A DNA stretch of 64,000 bases from an uncultured Sterolibacteriaceae bacterium (GTDB lineage: Bacteria > Pseudomonadota > Gammaproteobacteria > Burkholderiales > Rhodocyclaceae), in assembly GCA_937888595.1 (NCBI GenBank), contig CALARK010000012.1, positions 248,001 to 312,000 of the forward strand, in the 5' to 3' direction. The translations under genes and the position numbers were made by a program. Shown one piece after another: positions 8,974 to 17,936 of the stretch; position 1 is the first letter of the stretch, and each line of letters opens with the position of its first letter. Under the pieces are notes generated by a model. The model was not told the DNA's origin and made no database searches. It was given only the letters and a program-made list of their open reading frames with translations.

Positions 8974-9058
8974 AAACGTTCTCTCGGAATATCAGTTAGT
9001 TGCATTTAATACTTCACGTGTTACGATCAATCTAGCCCTTCTTCTGTCTGGTCACCCC

Positions 9059-10909
9059 ATGGTCATGAAAAGACAAACTCTCATTCCGGCGCTGGCGTTG
9101 ATCCTCTCCGCGTGCAGCAACGCGCCCATCCAGCCGCCCGGAGACAATCACCTGAGCGCGGAAAAAGTCGGTGCCGGCAGGACGGCGGCAGCGATTCCCG
9201 CACCGGTACAGCAGACCCTGGCCCTGCCGAAGCCAAAGCCCGCCGCCAAGGTCGAAACCTACAGCGTCGTGGTCAACAACGTGCGCGTGCAGGAACTGCT
9301 CTTCGCCCTCGCCCGCGACGCCAAGCTGAACGTCGACATCCACCCGGGCATCGAAGGCGCCGTCACCCTGAATGCCATCGACCAGACCCTGCAGCAGCTA
9401 CTGACCCGCATCGCAAAGCAAGTCGATGTCCGCTGGGAACTCGACGGACCTAATCTGATCGTCATGCCAGATGCCCCCTTCCTGAGGACATATAAGGTCG
9501 ACTATGTGAATATGTCGAGGGATGTTTCAGGAACAGTGGCGATCAATACGCAGATTGCCTCAACTAGTACAGGAACAAGCACCGGAACCTCCGGTAGTAC
9601 TGCCGGTAGTAGTGGAAACAACTCATCCACAAAGGTGACGAGCAAGTCACAAAATAACTTTTGGGAATCACTTCACACCAGTCTTGTTGGCATCTTGAAT
9701 GAGAAGGATCGGACCAAGTGGCAGGTAAAGTGCGAAGAAGAAGCTAAAGAACGTCGCCAAGCAAATGGAAATGCATCAAGCAGCAGAACTCGGCAAGCAA
9801 CCTCTTCTGGGCCTACCACTTCCACTCAAGGCTCTGGTGACGATACAACACAAGGTGGCTTTAATAGCGACGCATCGTCAGACGCATCCAAAGCATGTGG
9901 TCAGTACGTCGAGAAAACCGAAATCATCGTTAATGCCGATGCGGGTGTTGTAGTTGTACGCGCCACCTCAAGACAACACGAACATGTGCGTGAGTATCTC
10001 GATCAAGTACTCGCAAACTCGCATCGTCAGGTTTTGATCGAGGCCACCATCGCTGAAGTCAGCCTTGATGACAAGTATCAACAGGGAATTGAGTGGAGTC
10101 GAGTGGGTTCAGGCTTTCTGGCGGCGACAGGGCTAAGCCTGACTCAAGCTACTGGAACAGTTACGGGTAGCCTATTTACCATTGGCGCAAAGAAGACAAC
10201 GTCCTCCGGCGGCATTTTTAGCGCCACGCTCAAGCTGCTCGAAACTTTTGGCAATGTCAAAGTGCTGTCGAGTCCAAAGATTAGTGTGTTGAACAATCAA
10301 ACGGCAATGCTAAAAGTGGTCGACAATATTGTGTATTTCACAATTAAGGCGGAGCAACAATCCACCGCCGTTGGCACAATCCCTCTTCCGCCTGTCATTA
10401 CTGCAACACCCAACTCCGTTGCTGTAGGCATGGTTATGAGTGTAACGCCTCAAATCAGCAACAGCGGCACTGTGCTACTGAATGTCCGCCCCACCATCAC
10501 TCGCGTAACGTCAACTGACAGAACTCAGTGGGCAAAAGATCCAACTCCGAATCTTGGGACAGATAGTTACGTGCCTGAAATTCAGACACGTGAGATGGAG
10601 TCGATGCTGCGGCTGACTGATGGTGAAATCGCAGTAATGGGAGGCTTGATGTCGGACGAACTAAGTAATTCGACCAATGCCGTTCCTGTATTGTCTATGT
10701 TGCCCGGGATCGGAACATTATTCACCTCGCGAAATGATCTTAAACGCAAAACTGAACTGGTAATACTGCTTCGCCCAATCATCATTCGTGACCCCAGTAT
10801 TGCGGGAGACTATCGTGAGTACGCAGGTCAACTGCCAGACAAAGGCTTCTTCGAGAAGAACTACACCGGCCCCCGCCAGCAGCAACTCGACCTCGGGGGC
10901 GCTCAATAG
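9059..10909 (+). CDS. mshL: MshL-type pilus secretin (lipoprotein)
   Basis: Outer-membrane channel for an MSHA-type pilus. 616 aa with a lipoprotein signal (ALALILSACSN), N-terminal secretin/TonB short N domain (VNNVRVQELLFALARDAKLNVDIHPGIEGAVTL) and a C-terminal secretin barrel (FGNVKVLSSPKISVLNNQTA, VPEIQTREMESMLRLTDGEIAVMGGLM). A Ser/Thr/Gly-rich insert lies at about 165-190. Base composition changes inside the gene: 9241-9300 has 37 G+C of 60, but 10261-10320 only 25 of 60, and high GC returns after about 10850, so the middle looks foreign. A repeat copy encodes KVGAGRTA just after the lipobox. ATG 9059 or ATG 9065 could be the start. Confidence 0.9.
   Translation: MVMKRQTLIPALALILSACSNAPIQPPGDNHLSAEKVGAGRTAAAIPAPVQQTLALPKPKPAAKVETYSVVVNNVRVQELLFALARDAKLNVDIHPGIEGAVTLNAIDQTLQQLLTRIAKQVDVRWELDGPNLIVMPDAPFLRTYKVDYVNMSRDVSGTVAINTQIASTSTGTSTGTSGSTAGSSGNNSSTKVTSKSQNNFWESLHTSLVGILNEKDRTKWQVKCEEEAKERRQANGNASSSRTRQATSSGPTTSTQGSGDDTTQGGFNSDASSDASKACGQYVEKTEIIVNADAGVVVVRATSRQHEHVREYLDQVLANSHRQVLIEATIAEVSLDDKYQQGIEWSRVGSGFLAATGLSLTQATGTVTGSLFTIGAKKTTSSGGIFSATLKLLETFGNVKVLSSPKISVLNNQTAMLKVVDNIVYFTIKAEQQSTAVGTIPLPPVITATPNSVAVGMVMSVTPQISNSGTVLLNVRPTITRVTSTDRTQWAKDPTPNLGTDSYVPEIQTREMESMLRLTDGEIAVMGGLMSDELSNSTNAVPVLSMLPGIGTLFTSRNDLKRKTELVILLRPIIIRDPSIAGDYREYAGQLPDKGFFEKNYTGPRQQQLDLGGAQ
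9162..9185 (-). repeat. Dispersed repeat copy 2 (inside mshL)
   Basis: Five A then GTCGGTGCCGGCAGGAC (3 mismatches to the consensus on the complement). In frame it encodes KVGAGRTA in the flexible segment after the lipoprotein cysteine. Confidence 0.7.
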
Positions 10910-12273
10910 TGAGCCTGCTGATGGATGCACTCCGCAAGGCGGAGCAGCAGAAGCAGCTGCTGGCGGAACAAAAGCAGCCGGCCCCGCAGGATGCCCAGCC
11001 TGCCGGGCTGGCGCTTGAACTGGTGCCCCACCCCCACGAAGAGCCGCCATCCCCCGCAAGCACGCCGCCGCCCGTCAGTCCCGCCACACCGCGCCCCACC
11101 GGCGACCATCTCCCCGAACTGCCCAAGCGGCTCGAAGAGCTGGATGAACAGTTCATGGCGCATGCCGCGGCACCCCAGCCGGCCCGCCGTGCCGCGCCCA
11201 CGCCGCCTCCGCCAACCCATGCCGTCGAGCCGCCCCATGACGTCGCTGCCGATACCGCGCGGGCGAACGCCCGGCTGCTGTTCGAGGCCAAGCAGCCCGC
11301 TCCGGAAAATCGCCGCAACTTCCTCATCATCGTCGGTGTGCTGACACTGCTGGCTGCGGGTGGCATCGGCGGCTACGTCTGGTGGGAACTGCAACCGAAG
11401 GGCGGCCTGATGGTGGCCCACGGTACGGCGACGCCTCCCCAGGTGCCAGCATCACCACCGGCCACCCCCATCGCCTCTCCCGTCGCAACGCCGGCACCTG
11501 CGGTCGCCCCGACACCTGCTGCATATCGGCCCGCCGTCCCGCCAGCGCCGACTTCCGATACGGCCGCACCACCCGCCCACACCGAACCGCCTGCAGCCCA
11601 GACAACGGCCCGGCGGGCTGTTGTCGCCACCCCGGCACAGGCTCCGGCCAGCGCCGTGCCCGAATCACCGATCCGCCTGACCCGTAAGCGGCAGGCCGTC
11701 GATCCGGCGCTGGAGCAGGCCTGGCAGGCCTTCAACCGGGAGGAGTTCGCTCTGGCGCAAACGGCATGGCAGCGTGCGCTCGATGTCGATCCGCGCAATG
11801 CCGACGCCCTGCACGGCCTGGCGGCGATCGCCCTGCAGGAAGGCCGCGGCGAGGAGGCCGCCGGTTTCTACCTGCGCGCACTCGAAGCCAACCCGAAGGA
11901 CGCCCTGGCGCTGGCGGGACTGGTTTCCCTCAAGACATCCGGCGATACCCGGCAGACCGAAAGCCGCCTGAAAAACCTGCTGGCCGAGCAACCCGACTCA
12001 CCCTATCTGAATTTCGCCCTGGGCAATCTCTACGTGCAGGACCTGCGCTGGGCGGAAGCCCAACAAGCATTTTTCAAGGCACACACGGCGGACCCGGCCA
12101 ATCCGGACTACCTTTTCAACCTGGCCGTCAGCCTCGATCAGTTGCACAAGCCCGGCCTCGCCGCGCGGTATTACAATCAGGCACTGGCAGCGGCGGAACA
12201 GCGCACGGCCGGATTCGACGCAGCCCAGGTCATGCAGCGACTGAAGATCCTTAGTTCGGAACGGCAGGACTGA
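10909..12273 (+). CDS. MshN-like membrane-anchored TPR protein
   Basis: 454 aa from a GTG that overlaps the mshL stop (TAGTG). The start MSLLMDALRKAEQQKQ is the usual N-terminus of MshN/ExeB-type pilus proteins, supporting GTG over the ATG at 10921. A membrane helix follows RRN at about 128-147 (FLIIVGVLTLLAAGGIGGYVWW). A Pro/Ala-rich linker spans about 150-260 and contains the repeat-encoded AVPPAPTS. The C-terminal 190 residues form tetratricopeptide repeats (AWQRALDVDPRNADALHGLA, AIALQEGRGEEAAGFYLRAL, NLYVQDLRWAEAQQAFFKAH). In MSHA systems this protein bridges the inner-membrane platform and the secretin; this role is inferred from context. Confidence 0.82.
   Translation: MSLLMDALRKAEQQKQLLAEQKQPAPQDAQPAGLALELVPHPHEEPPSPASTPPPVSPATPRPTGDHLPELPKRLEELDEQFMAHAAAPQPARRAAPTPPPPTHAVEPPHDVAADTARANARLLFEAKQPAPENRRNFLIIVGVLTLLAAGGIGGYVWWELQPKGGLMVAHGTATPPQVPASPPATPIASPVATPAPAVAPTPAAYRPAVPPAPTSDTAAPPAHTEPPAAQTTARRAVVATPAQAPASAVPESPIRLTRKRQAVDPALEQAWQAFNREEFALAQTAWQRALDVDPRNADALHGLAAIALQEGRGEEAAGFYLRALEANPKDALALAGLVSLKTSGDTRQTESRLKNLLAEQPDSPYLNFALGNLYVQDLRWAEAQQAFFKAHTADPANPDYLFNLAVSLDQLHKPGLAARYYNQALAAAEQRTAGFDAAQVMQRLKILSSERQD
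11534..11554 (+). repeat. Dispersed repeat copy 3 (inside mshN-like gene)
   Basis: Exact consensus core GTCCCGCCAGCGCCGAC at 11536-11552. In frame it encodes AVPPAPTS in the Pro/Ala-rich periplasmic linker. Confidence 0.85.
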
Positions 12274-12366
12274 TCCGGGTGCGGATTGCCGCCCCAAACT
12301 CCTTCTCGCATATGGGTGCGACAAAGACAAAAGAGCCGTGACAGTGAGACAGGCAGCAATCCAGGG

Positions 12367-14070
12367 ATGAACACCAGCTCCAACCGCCAGCCCATCGGCC
12401 AGGTCCTGATCGCGCAAGGCGTCATCAGCGAGGACCAGTTGCGCATCGCGCTGCTGGAGCAGATGAAGTCGAACCACCCGGTCGGCAAGCTGCTGGTCAG
12501 CCTGGGCTTCGTTTCCGAGGCGACCCTGCGTGACGCGCTGGGCGAGTCGCTCGGCCAGAAATCCGTCGATCTCGGCCGTGCCACGGTCGACCCCGTCGCA
12601 CTGCGCATGGTGCCGCGCGATGCGGCGAAACGGCACCGCCTGCTCCCGCTCAACTATGACGCGGAACAACGGCGGCTGACGATCGCCATCGCCGACCCCA
12701 ACGACATCGTCGCGCAGGATAAGCTACGCGCCCTGATCTCGCCCGACCTGCTCATCGAGGCCGTGCTCGCCGGCGAATCGGAAATCGCGCGCGGCATCGA
12801 CCAGCACTACGGCTACGAGCTCTCGATCGACGGCATCCTGCACGAGATCGAGACCGGCGAGATCGACTTCCGCAGCCTGTCCGTATCCTCGGACGAATAC
12901 AGCCAGCCGGTGGTGCGCCTGATCGATGCACTGCTGACCGATGCGGTGAAGCGCGACGCGTCCGACATCCACTTCGAGCCGGAAGCCAGCTTCCTGCGCA
13001 TCCGCTACCGCATCGACGGCATCCTGCGCCAGATCCGCGCCCTGCACAAATCCTACTGGGCCGCCATGGCGGTGCGCCTCAAGGTGATGAGCGGCATGAA
13101 CATCGCCGAAACGCGCGCCCCGCAGGACGGACGCATCTCGATGAACATCAGCGGCCATGCCGTCGATTTCCGCTGCGCCGCGCAGCCGACCATCCACGGC
13201 GAGAACATCGTGCTGCGCATCCTCGACCGCCAGAAGGGCATCGTGCCGCTGGACCGCATCGGCCTCGATACGACCCAGCAGGAACAGCTGCGGCGCATGA
13301 TGGCGCGCCCGGAAGGCATCATCCTCGTCACCGGCCCGACCGGCAGCGGCAAGACCACCACCCTCTACTCGATGCTGAACCACATCAACGAGGAGGGGGT
13401 GAACATCATGACCCTCGAGGATCCGGTCGAGTATCCGATGGCGATGATCCGCCAGACCTCGGTGGCCGAAGCCGCCAAGCTCGATTTCGCCAACGGCATC
13501 CGCTCGATGATGCGCCAGGACCCGGACGTCATCCTCGTCGGCGAGATCCGCGATGCCGACACGGCCGAAATGGCCTTCCGCGCCGCCATGACCGGCCACC
13601 AGGTCTTTTCGACGCTGCATACCAACTCGGCACTCGGCGCCGTTCCGCGGCTTCTGGACATCGGCGTGCTGCCGGACATCATGGCCGGCAACATCATCGG
13701 CGTGATCGCCCAGCGCCTGGTGCGCAAGCTCTGCCCGCACTGCCGCAAACCCTATCCGGCCAGCAAGGAGGAAGCCCGCCTGCTCGGCACCGAACATGCG
13801 CGGCAGACGCCGATCCTCTACCGGCCGTCCGGCTGCCAGCAGTGCGAATACCAGGGCTACCGCGGTCGCGTCGCGATCATGGAAATCCTGCGCATGGACG
13901 GCGATCTCGACGATCTCGTCGTGCGGCGCGCCACCCATCGCGAAATCCGCAACATGGCCATCGAGAAGGGCTTCCGCACCCTGGCCCAGGACGGCCTGCG
14001 CCGGGTTGTCGAAGGCATGACCTCGCTCAACGAAGTCGCGCGCGTCATCGACCTGACCGAGCATATGTAA
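12367..14070 (+). CDS. mshE: GspE/PilB-type pilus assembly ATPase (MshE)
   Basis: Hexameric cytoplasmic ATPase that drives pilus extension. 567 aa from the ATG at 12367; an in-frame ATG 27 codons upstream gives no conserved sequence. N-terminal MshEN-type domain (IGQVLIAQGVISEDQLRIAL ... VGKLLVSLGFVSEATLRDAL), whose family members bind cyclic di-GMP. Walker A GPTGSGKTTTLYS near residue 323, Walker B and His box ILVGEIRDADTAEMAFRAA and TGHQVFSTLHTNSA, and a zinc-binding tetracysteine (CPHC near 457, then CQQC). The N-terminal domain makes c-di-GMP control of this pilus plausible. Confidence 0.94.
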   Translation: MNTSSNRQPIGQVLIAQGVISEDQLRIALLEQMKSNHPVGKLLVSLGFVSEATLRDALGESLGQKSVDLGRATVDPVALRMVPRDAAKRHRLLPLNYDAEQRRLTIAIADPNDIVAQDKLRALISPDLLIEAVLAGESEIARGIDQHYGYELSIDGILHEIETGEIDFRSLSVSSDEYSQPVVRLIDALLTDAVKRDASDIHFEPEASFLRIRYRIDGILRQIRALHKSYWAAMAVRLKVMSGMNIAETRAPQDGRISMNISGHAVDFRCAAQPTIHGENIVLRILDRQKGIVPLDRIGLDTTQQEQLRRMMARPEGIILVTGPTGSGKTTTLYSMLNHINEEGVNIMTLEDPVEYPMAMIRQTSVAEAAKLDFANGIRSMMRQDPDVILVGEIRDADTAEMAFRAAMTGHQVFSTLHTNSALGAVPRLLDIGVLPDIMAGNIIGVIAQRLVRKLCPHCRKPYPASKEEARLLGTEHARQTPILYRPSGCQQCEYQGYRGRVAIMEILRMDGDLDDLVVRRATHREIRNMAIEKGFRTLAQDGLRRVVEGMTSLNEVARVIDLTEHM

Positions 14071-14073
14071 TTC

Positions 14074-14159
14074 AATGGCCCCCTGCGCTCGCAACTCCTG
14101 CTCGCTGCCCTCCCCGGGAGGGCGCCCGCCCTCTCGGGGAGGCCCGGCGAGGGCGTAGC
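14074..14159 (+). repeat. Second dispersed repeat family, copy 1 (between mshE and mshG)
   Basis: GC-rich block beginning AATGGCCCCCTGCGCTCGCA and ending GGCGAGGGCGTAGCC directly before the mshG ATG, with an internal hairpin of CTCCCCGGGAGGG type. It aligns over nearly its full length with the complement of 62006-62087. In both places it fills the gap between a stop codon and the next start in an operon. Confidence 0.75.
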
Positions 14160-14160
14160 C

Positions 14161-15360
14161 ATGTCCATCTACGCCTACAAAGCGATGGATCCCAACGGCC
14201 GGATGGTGTTCGGCCGCATGGACGCGATCAACGCCGTCGATCTCGAGATGCGCCTCAAGCGCATGGACCTCGACCTGATCAACGGCGACCCGGTCAAGCA
14301 GGGCGGCTTCGGCGGCGTCCGCATCACGCGGCGCGAACTGATCGCCTTCTGCTTCCACCTCGAGCAACTGACCCGTTCCGGCGTATCCATCATCGAAAGC
14401 CTTTCCGACCTGCGCGACAGTCTCGATAATCCGCGTTTTCGCGAAGTGCTCGCCGACCTGATCGAGAGCGTCGAGGGCGGCAAGACCCTGTCGCAGTCGC
14501 TCGCCGCCCACCCCAAGGTCTTCGACGGCGTCTTCGTCAGCCTGATCATGGCCGGCGAGGAAACCGGCAACCTCCCCGACGTGCTGCACAGCCTGACCGA
14601 ATCACTCAAGTGGCAGGACGAACTCGCGGCACAGACCAAGAAGCTCATCATGTATCCGGCGTTCCTCGGCGTGGTGGTCGTGCTGGTCACCCTGTTCATG
14701 ATGCTCTACCTGGTGCCGAAGATGGTCGGCTTCATCAAGAACATGGGACAGGAAATACCCATCCAGACCCAGATACTGATCGCCACCTCGAACTTCTTCG
14801 TCAATTACTGGTACGTGGCCCTGGGGCTGCCCATCCTGGCAGCCATCGGCGTGGCCGTGGCCGTCAAGACCAATCCGCAGGCCCACCGCCGTTTCGATGC
14901 CGCCAAGTTATCCTTCCCCTGGATCGGCGAAATTCTCAAGAAGATCATCCTGTCGCGCTTCGCCGGCGTCTTCGCGATGATGTACGCCTCGGGCATCTCG
15001 GTGCTCGATTCGATCCGCACCACGCAGGGCATCGTCGGCAACAGTGTCATCCGCGAGGGCCTTGAGCAGGTCGAGCAGATGATCGGCGACGGCCAGAACA
15101 TCACGGTCGCCTTCCAGAACGTCGGCCTGTTCCCGCCCCTCGTCATCCGCATGCTGCGCGTCGGTGAAAACACCGGATCGCTGGACACCGCCCTGACCAA
15201 CGTGAGCTATTTCTACAATCGCGACGTGAGAGAATCGATCGCGCGCGTTCAGGCCATGATCGAGCCGGCCATGACCATGATCGTCGGCCTGATCCTCGGC
15301 TGGGTGATGCTCGCCGTGCTCGGGCCGATCTACGACACCATCACGAAACTGAAGTTCTGA
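14161..15360 (+). CDS. mshG: GspF/PilC-type inner-membrane platform protein (MshG)
   Basis: Polytopic inner-membrane platform that couples the assembly ATPase to pilin polymerisation. 399 aa with two T2SSF domains: ITRRELIAFCFHLEQLTRSG ... VFVSLIMAGEETGNLPDVL and ILSRFAGVFAMMYASGISVL ... PPLVIRMLRVGENTGSLDTAL. Three membrane helices are visible (MYPAFLGVVVVLVTLFMMLY, WYVALGLPILAAIGVAVAV, MIVGLILGWVMLAVLGPIYD). Start ATG directly follows the GC-rich repeat at 14074-14159. Confidence 0.94.
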   Translation: MSIYAYKAMDPNGRMVFGRMDAINAVDLEMRLKRMDLDLINGDPVKQGGFGGVRITRRELIAFCFHLEQLTRSGVSIIESLSDLRDSLDNPRFREVLADLIESVEGGKTLSQSLAAHPKVFDGVFVSLIMAGEETGNLPDVLHSLTESLKWQDELAAQTKKLIMYPAFLGVVVVLVTLFMMLYLVPKMVGFIKNMGQEIPIQTQILIATSNFFVNYWYVALGLPILAAIGVAVAVKTNPQAHRRFDAAKLSFPWIGEILKKIILSRFAGVFAMMYASGISVLDSIRTTQGIVGNSVIREGLEQVEQMIGDGQNITVAFQNVGLFPPLVIRMLRVGENTGSLDTALTNVSYFYNRDVRESIARVQAMIEPAMTMIVGLILGWVMLAVLGPIYDTITKLKF

Positions 15361-15365
15361 CCTCC

Positions 15366-16889
15366 ATGCCACAGCGCCGCGTACTGTTTCTCGATACTTC
15401 GCTTCTTTCGGCCTACCGTGTCGGCGGCGGCAAGGTCGAAAGGGAAGGCAGCTTCGCCGCCGATGCGGCCGGGTTGCAGGCGTTCGCCGCCTATCTCGCC
15501 CATCATCGCCGCAGCCTCTTCATGCTGCTGGCGGATGTCGTCGAAGAAGGATTCCAGCTGGAGGACATCCCCTACAGTTCGGGCAAGGACCGCATCGCCA
15601 TCATCAAGCGCAAGCTCGCCCAGTTCTTCTACGGCACGCCGCTGTCGGTGGCGCGCTCGCAGGGGCGCCTGAAAACCGGCCGCCGCGACGAGCGCCTGCT
15701 GCTGATGGCCCTGACCCAGCCCCAGCAGTTCGAGCCCTGGCTGGAGGCCCTGCGCACCGCCCACGCGAATCTTGTCGGCATCTATACCGTCGCGCAGCTC
15801 GTACCGACACTCCTGCCGGCCAACGCTCCGCCCCAACAGCTGATCATCACCCAGACCCGCAGCGGCCTGAGGCAAAGCTTTTTCGTCGACCGCCAGTTGC
15901 GTTTCTCGCGCCTGACGCCGCTGGCGACCGGTTCCTCGCAGGAATCGGCGGTGGCCACGTCGATCGAAACGGCGAAGATGCACCAGTACCTTTCCAGCCA
16001 GCGCCTGATCGACCGCGACCGTCCGCTGGCGACCCGCGTGCTGGTCCATCCGGCGCAGCTCGCCGCCCTGCGCGATCGCTGCCGTGATTCGGCGATCCTG
16101 CGCTTCGAGTTCGCCGACCTGCTGCAGGAGGGCAAACGTGCCGGCCTGCACACGCCCGCCAACGATTCTCAGGCGGAAACACTATTCTGCCATCTGCTGG
16201 CGAAGAGCACGCCGGCCGAACAGTTCGCCCGTTCCACCGAGCGCCGCTTCTACCGCCTGTGGCTGACCCGTTTCGCCCTCCACGCTGCCAGCGCCGTCAT
16301 ACTGGTCAGCGGCCTGCTGTTCGCTGCCAAGTTCGGACTGGACATCTTCAGCCTGCGGGAAGCCACCGAGCAGATGCGCCAGCAAACCCGCATCGACCAG
16401 CAGCGCTACGATGCGGCCTTGCAGGCATTGCCGAAAATCCCCCTGACGACCGCCGACCTGCGTGCGCTGGTCGATCGATACGATGGTGTGGCGAAGCGCG
16501 CCCAGGGGCCGGCCCCCCTGCTGAGCCAGCTCAGCCAGTCGCTCGATGCCTTCCCCGGCATCGCGATCGAAAGCCTCGAGTGGAAGGTTGTCGAGCAACT
16601 CGTAGCCGCCCCGGTCGGCCAGCCGCCGGTGCCGCCGGCAATGGCGGGCGGCCCGTATGTCCAGGTCAAGGTATTCGCCCGCCTGCCGATCGGCATGGTC
16701 GGTGACCAGAGGGGCCAATTGAACCTCGTGAGCGAATTCACCAAGCATCTCGGCAACTCGCCCGACACGCTCGTGGTCATCCTGCAGCCGCCGGTCGATA
16801 CCCAGTCCGGCAAGACCCTCAAGAGCGGTGACGAGCGAAGCACCCCCGAGGCCCCGGAGTTCTCGTTCCGCCTGATACGCAAGCTCTGA
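15366..16889 (+). CDS. PilM/PilN-like pilus platform protein (MshI-like)
   Basis: 507 aa, 5 bp after mshG. The first 290 residues start MPQRRVLFLDTSLLSAYRVG and look like a degenerate actin-like/PilM fold; no reliable nucleotide-binding motif was seen. A membrane helix lies near residues 305-322 (LHAASAVILVSGLLFAAK). It is followed by a coiled-coil-prone periplasmic segment and a ferredoxin-like C-terminal region typical of PilN/GspL. This suggests one protein doing the jobs of PilM and PilN, the cytoplasmic ring and inner-membrane assembly subcomplex. Assignment rests on order and topology more than on motif identity. Confidence 0.7.
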   Translation: MPQRRVLFLDTSLLSAYRVGGGKVEREGSFAADAAGLQAFAAYLAHHRRSLFMLLADVVEEGFQLEDIPYSSGKDRIAIIKRKLAQFFYGTPLSVARSQGRLKTGRRDERLLLMALTQPQQFEPWLEALRTAHANLVGIYTVAQLVPTLLPANAPPQQLIITQTRSGLRQSFFVDRQLRFSRLTPLATGSSQESAVATSIETAKMHQYLSSQRLIDRDRPLATRVLVHPAQLAALRDRCRDSAILRFEFADLLQEGKRAGLHTPANDSQAETLFCHLLAKSTPAEQFARSTERRFYRLWLTRFALHAASAVILVSGLLFAAKFGLDIFSLREATEQMRQQTRIDQQRYDAALQALPKIPLTTADLRALVDRYDGVAKRAQGPAPLLSQLSQSLDAFPGIAIESLEWKVVEQLVAAPVGQPPVPPAMAGGPYVQVKVFARLPIGMVGDQRGQLNLVSEFTKHLGNSPDTLVVILQPPVDTQSGKTLKSGDERSTPEAPEFSFRLIRKL

Positions 16890-16893
16890 TGCC

Positions 16894-17499
16894 ATGAACG
16901 ACACCGACACTTCTGCCATCACCCTGAAATCATTGCTCGGCAGCCTCATCCTCCTGCTGGTCGCCAGCATGTTTTCGGCGGGGGCGGTATTTGCCGCCTA
17001 CTACTATGCCGGTCAGGCCGAACGCGACCACCAGCAGGCGCAGGAACAGCAGAACGAAACCCGTGCCCGGCTTTCCCGGGCCCACGAGGACGAACGGGAA
17101 ATCCGCGACCGTATTGCCCGTTACCAGGAACTCATCAGCCAGGGACGCACCCAGCCGGAACGCCGCCTGGAATGGGTGGAAACCCTCGGCCAGATCAGGG
17201 CCAGCCGTCGACTGCTGGGTCTCGAATACGAAATCTCGCCGCAACGCCCGCTCGATGAAAAGCAGCCGGCCTCCGGTGGATTCCGCTTCCTCGCCAGCCC
17301 GATGAAACTCGACATGCCGCTACTGCACGAGGGCGACCTGCTCGGCCTGCTCGACGACCTGGCCGCACGCACCGAAGCGCTGGTCAGCGTCAGGAGCTGC
17401 CGGATCGACCGTCTTGCACTCAATCGGGGGGCGCAGGAAACCGCCAACCTCAAGGCATCCTGCGAAATCGACTGGATCACCCTGCAGGAGGGTACATGA
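16894..17499 (+). CDS. PilO/MshJ-like inner-membrane alignment protein
   Basis: 201 aa, bitopic: cytoplasmic N-terminus, one membrane helix (SLILLLVASMFSAGAVFAAY region, about 15-36), then a charged coiled coil (QQAQEQQNETRARLSRAHED) and a small globular end. This is the topology of PilO/MshJ, which pairs with the PilN-like protein encoded just upstream. The end of the gene overlaps the next start by 4 bp (ATGA). Family membership is inferred from topology and position. Confidence 0.65.
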   Translation: MNDTDTSAITLKSLLGSLILLLVASMFSAGAVFAAYYYAGQAERDHQQAQEQQNETRARLSRAHEDEREIRDRIARYQELISQGRTQPERRLEWVETLGQIRASRRLLGLEYEISPQRPLDEKQPASGGFRFLASPMKLDMPLLHEGDLLGLLDDLAARTEALVSVRSCRIDRLALNRGAQETANLKASCEIDWITLQEGT

Positions 17500-17915
17500 A
17501 GACCGGACCGCTGATCCCGGGCATCATCGCCCTCCTGCTGGCGAACAGTGCCGCTGCGCAAACGCCTCCACTCGGCCGGCTCTTCCTGACCCCCGACGTA
17601 CGCGCCTACTTGGAACGCCAGCGCCAGCTCGACATCAAGGAAACCCGCAATCTCGAAGGCGGCACGATGCGGCTCGACGGCGTCGTCGTGCGCTCCAGCG
17701 GCAAATCGACCGTATGGGTCAATAGCCAACCGCAAAACGAACGCGAGAACACCACCGGGGTCATTGCCGACATCTCGACGCGCCAGCCGGGCAGGGCCAG
17801 GCTCACCACCGGCGACGAGGCCCCGGCCGACATCAAGGTCGGCGTCACGCTCAACCGGTCGACACGCGAAACCGCAGGCGGCCTGGCCGGCGGCGAGATC
17901 CGCATCAAAAGGTAA
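17496..17915 (+). CDS. Small secreted pilus-locus protein (PilP/MshK-like)
   Basis: 139 aa with a signal peptide (TGPLIPGIIALLLANSAAAQ, cleavage after AAAQ or just before). The mature part begins TPPLGRLFLTPDVRAYLERQR, then a beta-rich stretch (GTMRLDGVVVRSSGKSTVWV). That opening, rlFlTPeeR followed by a small beta domain, is common in MshK and PilP-like periplasmic proteins that link the platform to the secretin. Coupled to the upstream PilO-like gene by ATGA overlap. The dispersed repeat begins 1 bp before its stop codon region ends, at 17914. Confidence 0.6.
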   Translation: MKTGPLIPGIIALLLANSAAAQTPPLGRLFLTPDVRAYLERQRQLDIKETRNLEGGTMRLDGVVVRSSGKSTVWVNSQPQNERENTTGVIADISTRQPGRARLTTGDEAPADIKVGVTLNRSTRETAGGLAGGEIRIKR

Positions 17916-17936
17916 AAGTCGGCGATGGCGGGACGG
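17914..17936 (-). repeat. Dispersed repeat copy 4 (supplies a start codon)
   Basis: Four A then GTCGGCGATGGCGGGAC (1 mismatch). The mismatch creates the ATG at 17925-17927 that starts the minor pilin gene, so its first residues MAGR are repeat-encoded. Confidence 0.85.
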
